From Hyaloscypha bicolor E (lineage: Eukaryota > Ascomycota > Leotiomycetes > Helotiales > Hyaloscyphaceae), in contig NW_020194684.1 in assembly GCF_002865645.1 (NCBI RefSeq), positions 5,185,952 to 5,249,951 of the forward strand: a stretch of DNA of 64,000 nt, read 5' to 3'. The position numbers and the translations under genes were made by a program. Position 1 is the first letter of the stretch. Every line of letters starts with the position of its first letter. Positions 10,666 through 24,084 of this stretch are shown here, one piece after another. The notes under the pieces are model-generated. The model worked only from the letters and a program-made list of their open reading frames with translations, did no database searches and had not been told where the DNA came from.

Positions 10666-10851
10666 TGGAACAATGAGAATGTGCATCGTAGAGATCGCTA
10701 ATAGTCACGAGAAGTTCGATGTCCTGGAAAAACTTGGCACATTCTGCAGCTCAATATTCCGCAACATCTTGGAACAATGAAAATGGGACTCGTAAAGATT
10801 TCCAAAGAGAGAAGTTCAATGGCCTAGGAGAACTTGGTACATTCAGCCTCT
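10666..10851. repeat. Diverged direct duplication (~85 bp x2)
   Basis: Copy 1 (10666-10751) and copy 2 (10770-10851) both start GGAACAATGA(G/A)AATG and share (C/A)GAGAAGTTC(G/A)ATG, then CCT(G/A)G then AACTTGG(C/T)ACATTC in the same order and spacing, with scattered substitutions. They do not form an intact ORF. I cannot tell whether this is a duplicated coding fragment or an old repeat unit. Confidence 0.55.
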
Positions 10852-13312
10852 CTACAGCTGAGTAGAAGACTTTGGAATGGTGGTAGCTAGCAAGGGTCAT
10901 CAGTCTGAAGTATACCGTGGCCTAGCCTCTTGGTGGATGAGCGAAGACACTTTTTGAATTTCCAACCTCCTCGGGTGAACAAATAGTTAAATTTTTTAGG
11001 ATCGAGCACAATATGGATGGACACGAGACCAGAAAAATCTCTTCAAGACATAAACAATTAGACGCTGTGTTGTTGGCTGTTGTGATGTGCCCCTGATGAG
11101 ACCTTTATTTGATAGACGAGCAATGCTGTGGGGTGTTGAAAACTTGAGCGAACCCTTGAAATTTGATATTGTGCAATTTCGTAACCTCTGCCGTCCAAGG
11201 GTCCTCTGAGGAAGGTGCTCTCGTGCCTCGCTTGTTTCGGCGCAAACACTCCAGGGGAGACGGGGATAAAGCGGGATGGAGAATGCTGGCCCAGTCTTGG
11301 AAAGCAAGGAGGGCGGAGTTATTGTCAAAGTCTCTGCATTTTAGCGAAGGGAACGATCGATTTCACAATGTCTCTGTTGCCTCCGAGATGGCCCAAGATG
11401 GCCAGAGCCAGGTTCGCATGCAAAGGGAAATTCATCGGTCCTGTGGGGAAAGAGACGATGTGTGGTTCAAAAACTGTCAAGCCAGGCGCGGCACAGGACT
11501 TCTTGGAGATTTAATGCAAAAAGTTGTCAGACGCCAACCCGAAGAGCTGAGACATAATAACGAGGAGAAAACAAATGTAGTGCTCATTCCTCGACGATCG
11601 TGACAGAAAGAAGCATTGAAATTTTAAACCCCTAGGTGGATACTTGGTTGCTGACTTTGACTGGTCCACCTTGTCGCCTGATATCGCAACACTGATTGAG
11701 CTTGCCGGCAACGAAAAAGGCAAGCCACACTTCCACTTTCGGTTTCTTCGACCGAAATACGGGTGTCGAGTGGGATCATCAAATTTGTATTGAAACCTCT
11801 GTTTTCGGGATCGCGGGTTGCTTTTCATGCGGCGTTTCTCGCGCCGAGGAGCCGTAAGAGGCTGTGGAAGATTCGAGCCGTCAGCCACAGAAAGGAAGGG
11901 TGGGGGGACATTGTCTCCCATTGGCAGACCCCACAGTTGGTGGTAGTTTTTGCACTCCCCCAAAGGTGGCGCTCCATCCCAGCCTTGCTGTGCCTTTTTG
12001 AGGAAGATGACTTCTAGAATTTCTGTAGAACCCCGAAGGCTTCCGTGGTGTGCTGCCTCGCTGCCCCGGACATGTCCAAAACCGTAGCGTAGTCTGGATT
12101 TTGAGAGCAATGCGGGACAGAGCCTGTGGAGAATCAGAATCAGAACAGTTCTGACTGGCTCGGCCTATGGAAGTGACGGAGCGGCCAAATAATAGCATTT
12201 CGAACTTGGCGATCTGGTCCAAAGAAGCACTCTGGATTGTTGGCCCCATTAGGGACCGCCAGCTTTTATACGTTTACCTTTCTTAGGCCAGTGATGGTGT
12301 ACAGCGGGAGCTTGAAAAAATCCAGTTCAGAGTCAGAAGTTGTCCACTCGGACGGGCCGGGCCTTTGAGAGAAGATTCAAACCGAAGTGCAACTACGCCA
12401 GAGGCTTTGAAACGAGGCGAGGCAGCTTGCATTTCTGTCCCTTCGGTCAAGCAAATGGCATATGAAGTAGATAAAATGTATCCTCCTGCGCCTGAAAGTC
12501 AAGAGACTCTGAAAGAGTGAGAGTAGCTAGATAATAAGCAAAAGCCTTGCTCGAAGCCATGGACACTTCCACAGATAATATGATCCGTTAACTAATACAC
12601 TAGCTTGGTGGAGTGCAGGCTGGTGGACATCCTGGAAAATCATGCATCCCTCTTGGGACCGCGCTGCAAGGCTGCTAAAGTCGAGGTGCAGCCCGATGTC
12701 CTCAGGGGATGTGGTGTAGCAGCTTTCGCCAACAGGCTGCAGCGCTGGGTCCCGACTGTGATGGTCCTACAGGCTGTTTCTCCATCGCCGGCAGGCGGAT
12801 GTGTTGGCAGGCTTCGCTGCTACTGAGTATATCTCATCTAGATCCGTACCCGGCGGGCTGGTAGTGTGATCCGGATGTTTTACCAGTATCATCATTGCGG
12901 CGCGATGCTGTGGAGTCGTTGACGTGCGAAGGACATGGTTGGTGAAGAGTCTTCGCATGACCGATGCCCGGAGCAGCCTGCCACCCGCAGCTGGTCGGTG
13001 CAGCTGAGGGCGAGGCGCCCAATCAGCCGAACGGTCTTTCGCGGGCAGCATCTGGCCGATAGTGGAGGTGGAGGTGGAGGTGAGGTGGCTACGGTGGATG
13101 CACCAGATGTGAACATGGAGGTTTTTGCATCAAATGGAATCACCCCCGCGCGCCTCGCGATGTCTGAAGCACTTGGGACTCTCTGTGATGGTGGGTCGGG
13201 AAAGCTGCGCCGGTAATTGGACTTTTTGCAGTGGCAGTTGCAGTTGGAGTGGCAGTGGCTAGTGACTGTCTGCTTGAGCGTGATTAGAATATGAAGCTGC
13301 CTGTGGGGTTGG
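10852..13312. other. Long intergenic stretch, no supported gene
   Basis: Open frames of up to ~199 codons (for example minus 11511-12110) show no domain, no consistent splice structure and no family resemblance. I see only low-complexity patches such as GGAGGTGGAGGTGGAGGTGAGG near 13063. Confidence 0.35.
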
Positions 13313-14195
13313 TTGGGTTGTCTTACTGAGCGTCGCATCTCGACCTCGACCTCAACCTCGACCTCGACCTCGACCTCGACATCGACATCGCACCCTTCTG
13401 CTTTGCTCTTCACGTCACTCGTGATTGAGTCGAGTCAAGTCGAGTCGAGTGCAGCCCAGGCCCAAGCTAGTCTCTGTCTTGCCTGGGAACAACACCAAGC
13501 CCTCCTGGTCCTGCTTGTCCTCCCCACCACGACCAGCCCCTCCTTGAGCCTTTCAATCTCGAGCAGACAAACGCACTTCAGGTCGCGTACCAACTCATCT
13601 TACGCTTCAGTGGAGATCTCACACCGCGCACACTATTCCCTCACTGCACTCGTATGGCGCAACCTTAGGTCCAGCCTGTCTGTCCACTCTTGCCTTCCGC
13701 TTCCGTTTTTCTCTCGAGCTCCACTCCGCGCGAGCGCCGCGCTCCAACGCAGGATTTCGACCTTTGAAAATCCCAACTTGCGACCATCGACGCCGCTGAA
13801 GAAAAGGCTTCTCCATTTGTGGCCAAGCTCGGAGGAGGAATCTATTCGCTCTTGCCTCAATACCGCACCTTCCCTTCCTGCGAACCTGCCTTTCTCTTGG
13901 AACAAGCATTGTCGCTTTAAAGGCTCAACCCTCGAAGCGGAATAAGTTTCCACAACCGTCCCTCCCGCTTCCTGGGCTTCCATCAGTTACCGAGCGCGAA
14001 TCGGTCGAATATCTGTGTGCAAGCATTATTGAGCTACGCAAACTTTCAGCCGCATGGATTGACTGAGCCTTGGAGATTCTACAATCGCTCGCCGTCTACG
14101 GTATCGCGGGACAGGAGCACAAGTGTGCGAGATTTATATCTCCCCACTCTTCACCGTGCATCGAAACCTCCTCTCGAGAAACCCCGATAACGAAT
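13313..14195 (+). promoter_or_regulatory. Probable long 5' leader of the NUC-1-like gene with a hexanucleotide tract and uORFs
   Basis: A (TCGACC)n-type microsatellite spans about 13338-13392, followed by a pyrimidine-rich stretch (13480-13720) typical of fungal transcribed leaders. Several ATGs precede the chosen start at 14196, including one at 13313 opening a 210-codon low-complexity frame and ones around 14068 in frame with the coding region. This suggests translational control by upstream ORFs or a longer N-terminus. The transcription start cannot be read from sequence. Confidence 0.35.
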
Positions 14196-16238
14196 ATGAT
14201 GGATTCGTCTACTGTATGGAGCGGCCAAGACCCGACTTTATCAGTTCCTTCTCAAGATGACTTTCAACAATTCCTCGACATGAACCTCAGCGAGAGTCTG
14301 CATTTTGATTTTCAGGATTTCGATCATCAACAACCTCAGACAACACAATTGGTCCACCAGGAGGATGGAGAAGGCATGGATACTCGCATGGACAATGGTA
14401 GAGTACTGGCGGGGCAGGACACGACAATGCAAGAGCATATGCCTGCCATGACGACGGCCACGACCCATCCCACCATGCACGCGGCGGCTCTTGCTCATGC
14501 ACACCCATCAAATGAAAATCTGGCAGATTTGGACGCGCAGATACAATATTTACAGCTTCAGAGGCAGCAACAGCAGCAGAGACAGATCCAGGAGCAACAA
14601 CGCAATTTCTATACTCAAAACGGCATGATTCCTCCTACTCCGAATAGCATAGAGATGCATGGAAACAATGCTCAATTCTATCCGCAGTCAGATCCTCAAC
14701 AGCAGGCTAGTTACGAGAGGTATCGAATGCAGGTAAAGGACCAGGAGGTTAGTGATCATCGAGATTGTCTGAATGATCATAACTGACCGCAGCAGATGGC
14801 CTTTACTCCACTTGTTTCGCCAGCAGTGACCCCTCTTGAGGCACAATTCAACATTCCAGAATATACAGTTCCAGGAGCTTATTTCAGTCCTTTGAATTCT
14901 CCAGCTTTACATGCACAAAACGAGCAAGGAACCGTTTATGATCAGCGTGCCTCAGGGAACAGAAATTCGCCAATTGATATGAACTTAGACTCCCACTCGG
15001 CACCAGCAAGCTCCAATATCCCCCCAAGGAAATCTAGCATAAAATCACTGCCCAAACCACGAAGCACCCGTGGGGTAAGGCAGTCTCCTATTGTAAAACC
15101 GAGGAAAGGAAAGAAGGATTCTAGCTCGATATCTGCCAAAGCTCTTGACAACATATTAGAGCCATCTCATTCCCAGATGACGAATTCACAAGCGACAAGC
15201 TCTTCACATTCTACAGCGAGCACCGAGGACTCGGAGAACAACTCGATATCCCCCGAACACCTGTCTGATATGGCACCACCTCCCGTGCCACCCCCTGGAT
15301 CTGCGGGCAGGTCTCCCTATATTCAATCGCAAAAGGCCAGCGCAAGAGCCCAACAAGTCTTAGGGTCACCTGCAACACCAGCTTCACTAATGAGATTGGC
15401 CGGATCACCTCAAGTGAATCGGCAAATCGGCAATCAAGGAGGCATGGATATTGATGACCCAGAAGTGGATGGATTTTCGCTACCTGAAGCTGCCACCAGT
15501 CGGCCACAACTCTCTCGAATCGAGACACAATCAGATGGCCAAGTCACGCCAACTTTGAGCTCCACAGGGTCGAAAGCGCCAGGATTTCAACCTCTACCTT
15601 CTCCATCTTTCAATCGACCTAGGTCGACTCTGTCTGCAAGCCAAAGTCCTCAAATTGACGCTATGAACGGTTCCGCAGGGATGAATGGCCCGGGGCGTAA
15701 AAGTTCGGTCGAGGTCCGCAGCACGAAGAAGAGGTCTAGCAGCTCGGTGCTTGCATCTCCAGCACTTCTGCCCAGGATCTCGCCGAGCATAAAGCCTCTT
15801 CTCCCAGGTGGAAAGACGGCAGAAGATACGGCCTCACTGCTCTTGGCGTCTAAGTCGAATTACCAGAATATCCTCGAGGGAACCCACCTACCAGGTGTCT
15901 CTTATCCTACGGAATTGTCGACAAATCTGACCTCGAAGAGGACGTCTCACAAAATTGCGGAACAAGGTCGACGAAATCGCATCAACTCTGCCTTGCAAGA
16001 AATTGCAACATTGTTACCTCGAGGTCAGGCGAAGGATAGTGGTGGAGACAAGAGTGGAAGTGGTGATGCTGGCGATAATAATGACGCTCCAAACGGCAAA
16101 GGAGGTTCGCAGAGTGCAAACAGTAAAGCCAGCACCGTCGAACAGGCTATCGAGTATATAAAACAGTTGAAGAAGGATCTAGCAGAGGCGAACAGAAGAG
16201 CCGAGGAGGCTGAGAAGCTGTTGAAGGTGAAAGCCTAG
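14196..16238 (+). CDS. bHLH transcription factor, NUC-1/PalcA (Pho4-type) phosphorus regulator
   Basis: Exons 14196-14732 and 14796-16238 give 659 residues. The intron has donor GTAAAG and acceptor GCAGCAG, phase 0; a NAGNAG acceptor allows one optional Gln. The N-terminus is acidic and Gln-rich (QDDFQQFLDMNLSESLHF), like an activation domain. The middle is a Ser/Pro-rich disordered region with many possible Ser-Pro phosphosites. The C-terminus is a bHLH with basic helix HKIAEQGRRNRINSALQEI at ~563-585, an extended Gly/Ser/Asp-rich loop, and helix 2 STVEQAIEYIKQLKKDLAEA running to the end. The His-Glu-Arg/Arg pattern (H..E..RR.R) is that of class B factors binding CACGTG. In Neurospora and Aspergillus such proteins activate phosphatase and phosphate-permease genes under phosphate starvation, controlled by a PREG/PGOV cyclin-kinase. 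I place the start at MMDSS; an upstream in-frame ATG exists at 14070. Confidence 0.85.
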
Positions 16239-16984
16239 GTTTTGTTGGGAGTTTTGTTGTGTCATCACGTTGGAGTTCTGGATCATTTTGATACCTGAGC
16301 ATGTTCTATGATTTGAAGATGGGAGGGCGATTTAGATAATTCTGGCTGGCGTTCAGGGGCATTGTATCTGCGCTTTGCTGGTCTGGAGACATAGGGGGCG
16401 CAGTTGTGGTTTAACTGTTTCCAAGCGCTGGCAAACATAGAAGACGAGTAATGGGGTTATTCGAGTACTGTTATGCAGATTTGTCAATAGTCAATCGAAC
16501 ACATAAACCGATAAACATGATGACAAAGTCTTCTGAGCTTGCTCTCTAAAAGCGTTTTTGATTTGGTGGTGATTCTCAGAATGCCTGCCAATGCTCAAGA
16601 TATCTTCTGCAAGAAAACAATCATGGCAGGCCCGCGCCTTGGAGTACCTGCTTTGCCCGGAGGTAGTGAGCTCTGACTCCTTGACCCCCATCACAACTCA
16701 TCAAGGCCGCGTGACCCCACCAATGTTCTCAGCCCTTCTGCAAACAAGCGGGTTATGTTGAGCTGTGCCGCAGGTTGCTTTCAAGGGCTTCCGCGCGTTC
16801 CACCATCCACGTGTGCCGTCGAAGCCTCACCACATTTTCGTCTTTGGATTATCTCGAAATCCTCGCCGCCCAAAATCTCGAGCCACACGCGTAGCGTTGT
16901 TGAGACAACAGAAATGCCAGGACAAGCCTCTCCGACGAACCGATTACTGCGTGCCATTGAATGAAATGCCAAATCTGCAATCAC
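16239..16984. other. Convergent 3' flanks of the bHLH and Pcc1 genes
   Basis: About 750 bp between two convergent stop codons. It is T-rich after 16239, consistent with 3' UTR. No coding feature is supported. Confidence 0.4.
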
Positions 16985-17388
16985 CTATTCTTTTGGGTCC
17001 TCCACGCCTAGAATATCAACGTCAAGCTCGTCCATAACGCCCAAGACCACACTCAAGCTCTCCATGAACCCATTAACCGCAACTCTCAACATCCGATTCG
17101 TAGTAGCCTTGTATTCCGTCCTCAGGATCTTCTCTTGGGAAGAGCCCATAGGGCTCGAGTCCCCAGAGTCATGAGAAGATGGGGCCGAAATGGTTGAGAA
17201 TGACCTGCTAACGAGAGGGGAAAGCTCCTTGTCTACTCGCAAGGCTTGCAGGGCAGCAGAAGCCAGGCGTGCGGTGGGGAGGGGCAGATCAATGGTCCTG
17301 GCAAGCCTTGTCAGTATTCCAAAATAGGGCGGGGGGAAATTTAAACGAACAGCGAGCAGGAGAACTCGGGATCGATCTGGGTTGCCAT
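16985..17388 (-). CDS. PCC1: Pcc1 subunit of the KEOPS/EKC tRNA t6A-modification complex
   Basis: Two exons on the minus strand, 17388-17351 and 17297-16985, encode 116 residues, the usual size for fungal Pcc1. The short first exon gives MATQIDPEFSCSL and joins in phase 2 to TIDLPLPTARLASAALQALR. This is followed by VDKELSPLVSRSFS and the family core YKATTNRMLRVAVNGFMESL and LGVMDELDVDIL. Pcc1 is the dimerisation subunit of KEOPS (Kae1, Bud32, Cgi121, Pcc1), which makes threonylcarbamoyladenosine at position 37 of ANN-decoding tRNAs and affects telomere and transcription functions in yeast. The 53-bp intron uses an unusual GTTCGT donor with a CTGAC branch and CCAG acceptor. Without that intron the frame opens into an unlikely 251-residue ORF. 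Transcription diverges from CDC14 across a 479-bp spacer. Confidence 0.88.
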
Positions 17389-17867
17389 GATACTTGCTTG
17401 GCGCTTTCTTGCAAGAAGAAAGGGATGCATAATTGTTTAATTTCACGTGTGGGGGATTTTTTTTTGAGGTTCTGAATCGGGATAAAGTTGTTGCGGGGCG
17501 GTTGCTCATGGCAACGGCAAGCGGGTGGCACACGACATCTTTGACACAACCTCTAGCTTGCTTCAGATCCAAACATTCTTCTGATCCAGAAACGCAACAG
17601 TTGATCCTTCTCTTCTTCTGAAGCCCAATTTTGATATCGAGGAGTATCTCTATCATCCAGATTGTCCCCTTCCAGTCCTTGGTCCATCCGAAGACTATGC
17701 TTTGTTTATAAACGTGGCCCGCTAAACATAACAATCGCATCTTCCCACCCTCCCCCCAAACTCAAACCTTCTGAGTCAATCGAGACTTCCCGCCCACGAC
17801 TCATAATTGGCAACCACGACTCTCTGGGAATCCTTACGATTAGCAAACAGCGCCTCAAGATCTCAAG
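17389..17867. promoter_or_regulatory. Divergent promoter between PCC1 and CDC14
   Basis: A 479-bp spacer between two divergent start codons. It contains a CACGTG E-box at about 17444-17449 and a T-run near 17457-17465. No other gene fits here. Confidence 0.45.
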
Positions 17868-20038
17868 ATGTCTCCTTCTATCAAATATGGCCAAATCATA
17901 GACTTTATCCCAGGTATGATTTTTCTGGCTACTCTTTTCAATAACACATCTCCCTCGACGAGGTGCGCCGCGCGAAGCACTGAGCATCGTCAGCTCAACA
18001 TCCTTACTCATTTTTATTGTGCGACCAATGGATTGTAAAGCTATGCTTGACGGCGTCCTTGCAAGTCTATCTGGCGCAATCGAGCAAGACGACGGCCGCG
18101 CGATGGGCAATTCCCCATCGTGTGCAGACACTGTTCTCCCGTTCACATGGCTAATATACACAGACCGATTGTATTTAGCATCTTACACCACTCCACCGTC
18201 GGCAGATACTCTCTTCCCATACCCAGATCCACCTTCTCGTCGTTCTCCAAGCAAACGTTCTGCGCGAGCAATTGAAGGGCCGTCTATTGTGTCCGAGAGA
18301 GACCGCACCCCACCATGCTACTTCTCCATCGATGATACCCTCCTATACAACGCATTCCACCACGATTTTGGACCATTGCACATTGGACACTTGTACCGCT
18401 TTGCTGTGCAATTCCATGATATTTTGGGTGCGCCGGAGAACAAGAACAGACCTGTTGTATTCTGGAGCAAGGCAGATGCGCGGAGTAAGCGACTCCATAG
18501 ATTTAACTCTTCAATATATATTTGGGGACTAACATGGTATAACAGGTCGAGCAAACGCTGCCTGCCTGCTGGCTTCGTACATGGTCCTTATCCAATCCTG
18601 GGCACCACATCTCGCTCTCGCTCCAATTGCACAAGCTGACCCACCTTTTATGCCTTTCCGAGATGCAGGATACAGCCAAGCAGATTATGGGATTACAGTT
18701 CAAGATGTTGTTTATGGTGTCTGGCGCGCGAAAGAACAAGGATTCTGTGCTCTCCCGGGATTCGATCTCGAGGAGTACGAGAGATACGAGCGTGTTGACC
18801 AAGGAGATTTCAACTGGTTAACCCCAGACTTTCTCGCTTTTGCGTCGCCCCAACATACTCCTGTTGCATCTATACCAGCTTCATCACCACTTTATGCCAC
18901 CTTGCCTTCGACTTTGGAAGCAGTTGCTGCTCACCCAACACTCCCCAACCCGTTCAAAAACGTCCTGAAACATTTCAAAGAACGTAATATCGGCCTGGTG
19001 GTCCGTTTGAACTCGGAATTATACTCTCCATCATACTTTACTGCTCTTGGTATTGAACATCTCGACATGATCTTTGATGACGGGACGTGCCCACCATTGC
19101 ACACTGTTCGAAAATTCATTACCTTGGCTCATGAAATGATCACAGTCAAACAACGAGGAATTGCGGTCCACTGTAAAGCTGGCTTGGGGCGTACTGGCTG
19201 CTTGATCGGAGCATATTTGATCTACCGTTATGGTTTCACAGCCAACGAGATTATTGCTTTCATGCGCTTCATGCGTCCTGGAATGGTTGTTGGTCCACAA
19301 CAGCACTGGCTGCATCTCAACCAAGGGACATTCAGAGAATGGTGGGTGGAGGAGCAATTTGAGATCAAGATGAAGGAAAAGCTGGCCAACATGGCACCAA
19401 GCACACCAACAAGACTGCCGCCGAAGCCATACATGATGAATGGTCAAACCGCAACCCCCCCGAACGCAAGTCGACGGTCGCCACTTGGCGAAGTCGATAA
19501 CGAGCAACGAAACAGCCTTGGCGTTCAAGAGGATTGTCTTCCTGCTCCAACTCCAGGTCAGCCTCGAAAGGCAAGCAGAGCTGTCGATCGTCATCATCCA
19601 TACAGCCGGAGTGTCTCAAGTGCATACACTACCACAGAGGATGAGCACATGCTCCAGCGAGAAACAGAAATGATTTCGATTCACCGCTCCTCCCTCGATG
19701 ATGCCGATGGAGACGACGAAATCCAATTCCGCATGCGAAGTAGTCGAAAGTCATCCCGTTCCCCAACAGGCCGAAGCATAAGTCAGACCACCACCACAAT
19801 ATATACCTCTATCGACAACGATAGCAGCAACGACATCGAAAATATCGGGGCAGGTCCTCGTCCCAAGACACCTGGTGCAATGAAGTCAGGGAGCGGCTCC
19901 AGCACACTCGGCAAAGTCCGGGGCAGCCCGAAACGCTCAGGAGATAGCTTGCGAGGCAGCAAAGAGAGTGCCGGCATTCGTAAGACAAGCGGGAGAGTAG
20001 GCAGTGTCAGCACCTCTCGCAAGGTCTCCGGGTTATAA
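17868..20038 (+). CDS. CDC14: Cdc14 dual-specificity protein phosphatase
   Basis: Three exons, 17868-17913, 18164-18484 and 18546-20038, encode 619 residues; both introns close in phase (250 and 61 bp). The start MSPSIKYGQIIDFIPD leads into the N-terminal pseudo-phosphatase domain (RLYLASYTTPP...YFSIDDTLLYNAFHHDFGPL). The catalytic domain carries the P-loop HCKAGLGRTG (nucleophile Cys ~331, Arg ~337), then RPGMVVGPQQHWLHLNQ. The C-terminal ~200 residues are disordered and basic with Ser-Pro/Arg patches expected for NLS and regulatory phosphorylation. Cdc14 reverses CDK phosphorylation in mitotic exit, septation and DNA repair. Intron 1 is long for this genome and sits right after the first 15 codons. 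A long ORF beginning one base after the stop is 3' UTR. Confidence 0.95.
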
Positions 20039-20960
20039 ATGAAGTCTCGACTGGACTATTATGAAGGAGGTTTAACCGACCTATCAAATCGACCAAGCTA
20101 TGCTGTACAATCGTGCTTGCATAAAATCTGGCGTCTGTCTGAAGCATATGAGAAACTGACGGAATGGGGATGGGGAATGGCGTTTGTTCAATTATCTGCG
20201 TTGGTTTTTCTGTTTCCTGTTCGAGTTTTCTGGGTCTGCTTGTCGAGTATAATGGGGTTGCGGCTTTGGCTTCGGCTTTTCCGTGTTTTCTATTCGCCTT
20301 GTGCTCTTTGCTGCTGCTTTGGATGGAGTACTTGCGTTGATCCGGTTGGCTGGGCTGTTTGGCTTGACGATGACTATGATGACGGTGGTGAGGATTCTAC
20401 CTTTTCTGCTTGTTGTGCGGAGGTAACTTTTGTTATCACGAATCATGAGCTGCATTGCATACAGGGGATAGAGGGGAGAACAAGAATCGAGTATTTCAGA
20501 AAATCAAAATATAAAAAACAAAACCACCTGACATATGCACATGTGATTCCAATCTCATTGGCAAGATTGGTCTTGGGGAAAGCCAATTCATTTGATAAAG
20601 AACCAGGATTGTGGATCTTGGTGAATTTGCATTTTTTTTTTTGTAGTACAAATCTAATCGAGAGAGCCAGCGCAGAAGGAAGCAAATGTGGAGCGCATCA
20701 ATCGTACCAGGAGGTCTGATGAGGAAGGAAATATGCTGTAATGTGCAACATGTAAAGCAGTGAGTGACAAGAAAGGGGAAACCACTCTAGTGCATCATTG
20801 GATCTAAGCGGCAATCAAGTTGCGAATCGACCTCCAAAAGCTTTTCGAATGCTTGCCCAGTCTTCTTCTCATCTTCTGCTAAACATGCAATAAACAACCA
20901 TCCCAGCCCCTTATCGCTTGTACCCGGAGTGTACCGTATATCAACGCCAGAACCGACCCT
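20039..20960. other. Convergent 3' region of CDC14 and the 14-3-3 gene
   Basis: AT-rich 3' UTR-like sequence with a T10 run at about 20631-20640. The frame 20039-20719 is open by chance and lacks any family signature. Confidence 0.4.
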
Positions 20961-21982
<1,022 letters not shown>

Positions 21983-23644
21983 GATGGCGATTGGAAGGAA
22001 TCTGGAGAGGAGTTTGTTAGTAAAAGTTGCTCAAGGTCCAGCAAATGTTCGAAAGGAAGTAGTGAGTGGAGATGGTGAACGAAAGCGGCGCGGAGAACTA
22101 GTGTCTGCCTGACAGCCAGCTGAATCATGTTCATGCGATCTATCTGCGACGCATCCGGTCCAGCACTGATGTGCCAACAATCCCTATTGAATGAATCTCA
22201 ATGCTCTTCCGAGGCCTCTGGAGATGTTCCTTCTCCGGTGATAGAATTCGGCAAGTGCCCCTCAGTCACCTAGAGGGGCAGTCGCAAAAGCCCAGCAGAG
22301 ACATTGGGCCCAGTGAAAGTGGCGGGTCATCATCTTCGCAGACATGCCAGCGGTAGGATCTGTAATTTCAAATGGCGGAGAGCCTTCTCTCGATGGCGGC
22401 GACGCCAGCTGCACTCAGGGGAGGTGGAAGGAAAAGGGATGACGAAATAGAAGCAGGAATGGGTTCTCACCGGACTCAGAAAGGGGTATGTGCTGCTGGT
22501 AAGGGGATTCGTGTACGGTTGGTCTGAAGACGGATTGCAAATGCGACGTGATTTTGAGACGTTGGTGTGTGGTGGTCTCAGAATTGAAGAGGTGAGGTTG
22601 GAAGGAAGCGGATTTGGGAAGGGTCGAAGTTGACTGAAAAGGCTCGCTACTGGGGGCCCAATTTCAGTGCGAGAAGCGACGCTCCAGACGTGGGTGCGTT
22701 CTCAGCAAAACAATCTGGCTTGCGCCTGCCTGAAATTTGGGACGGCGGAAGGGGTGACTTTTGATAACAGCCTGGTGCAGGTGGGATGGTCGCTTTGGAT
22801 CTTCGTTTGCACCATGCAGAGGATCTCAGTGTGTTGGACTTATTTTACTGACTGGTCCAGGAGAATGGAGAACAGTTGCTGCTGCGTTTCTTTTTGAGAG
22901 GAAGAGACCGCAGAATATTTATATCATGTCACAGATTCAAATCCTTGGGAACACCATCACCGGGCGAGTGTGCTATTTGTAGAGCGAGGGAAGCACATCA
23001 GAGCCCCAGTTCCCCCCTTTGCGCGGTTGTCTTTACAGGGCTGACAGCCCAGCAGACCGTCAGTTTTCCTTGCGTTGATGCTCTCGAGATGCGATGCCAG
23101 GCAGTTGATCGCATGACTGTCACACGATTCGGGATGCCGTAATCTCTTGTCTCTCCAGCTGATGCGGCACCCACTGGCAAAGTTGCAAACCCATCCATCC
23201 CGTGAAACTTGCTTGGTTGATATTGGTCTGGTCTGATGGAGTTTAGTTGCAAGATTGTGGCAGTGCTGGGCCACGCAACAGGGTGTTGAAAAGTGATACC
23301 TTGATTTTAAGATATCCAGAAATGCACCAACGACTGTGCGGAGCCTCCTGCTAATTAAACAAATGCATGAAACATGATTGCACAATGACGCTCGGCCGAC
23401 CCAAGTCGATGGAGGGGCGTGGCCTGGCTGCAGGGAGCTCGGCACCTTATAGAGTCACGTGAAATTCCAAAGGGTGGCCTGAAGGTGGCCTGAGGTCGTA
23501 TCGATCTGCTGCATATTGAGCTTGCTCAGTTGGAACCGCAGAAGTCACCTCATCCACTGACCACCCTCCATCACGAGCATACCCCTCAAGATACAAAGCC
23601 AAGTTCCTTCCCGCCCCTCACAACCACCCTCACGATCAACAATC
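21983..23644. promoter_or_regulatory. Divergent spacer between the 14-3-3 gene and the ATPase-inhibitor gene
   Basis: A spacer of about 1.66 kb. It contains a perfect palindrome TCACGTGA at 23455-23462, 183 bp upstream of the ATPase-inhibitor start. This is a CBF1/USF-type bHLH site, plausible for a respiratory gene or for a NUC-1-like factor. Pyrimidine-rich sequence precedes 23644. No further gene is supported; ORFs at 22667-23445 overlap on both strands and lack domains. Confidence 0.4.
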
Positions 23645-24084
23645 ATGTATCGGCAATCTCTTGCTCAAGCTGTCCGCCCAGCACTGCGTTATACACTCCG
23701 ATCCCGAGCTACCTTCTCAACTACCACTCGAGCCATGGCCGGAGGAGATACTGGAGCTCCACGGGTGGGAGGCCAGGCATCAGGGTTCGTGGCTATTGTT
23801 CCCAAGCTTCCGAGAGATGTACTAATCGGTTTTGTTGCACAGCGATGCATTCACGAAGCGGGAAAAAGCCAACGAGGACTATGCCATCCGAATGCGTGAG
23901 AAGGAGAAGCTAATGGAGCTTAAGAAGAAGCTTCAAGAGCAGCACGAACACCTCAAGAAGCTCGAGGAACACATGTTAGTCTCAGACCTCCCTCTGTCCC
24001 CCCAATGATACACAATTGAACCCTGGCTGATGTTTCTTCTGAAGTGATGAGATCTCGAAATCTCAAGGTGGCGAGCAGAAGTAA
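23645..24084 (+). CDS. Mitochondrial F1Fo-ATPase inhibitor (IF1 / INH1 family)
   Basis: Exons 23645-23784, 23843-23974 and 24045-24084 encode 103 residues. The first ~30 residues (MYRQSLAQAVRPALRYTLRS then RATFSTTTRAMA) are a basic, hydroxylated mitochondrial presequence. The mature part holds the inhibitory helix (SGGDAFTKREKANEDYAIRM) followed by REKEKLMELKKKLQEQ and a C-terminal dimerisation coiled coil HEHLKKLEEH. IF1 binds F1 at low matrix pH and blocks ATP hydrolysis. Both introns have T at donor position +3 (GTTCGT, GTTAGT). The stop (AAG TAA) overlaps a perfect GTAAGT donor at 24081. If that donor is spliced to the AG at 24151, the protein ends in Asn instead of Lys, so the C-terminus is nearly neutral to splicing. 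Confidence 0.9.

Noticed and set aside
11511..12110. 199-codon minus-strand ORF
   Set aside because: No domain and no splice signals; neighbouring frames are equally long and equally featureless.
20039..20719. 226-codon ORF starting directly after the CDC14 stop
   Set aside because: It lies in the AT-rich 3' region with an unusual Trp/Cys-rich composition and begins only because of the adjacent ATG; no family resemblance.
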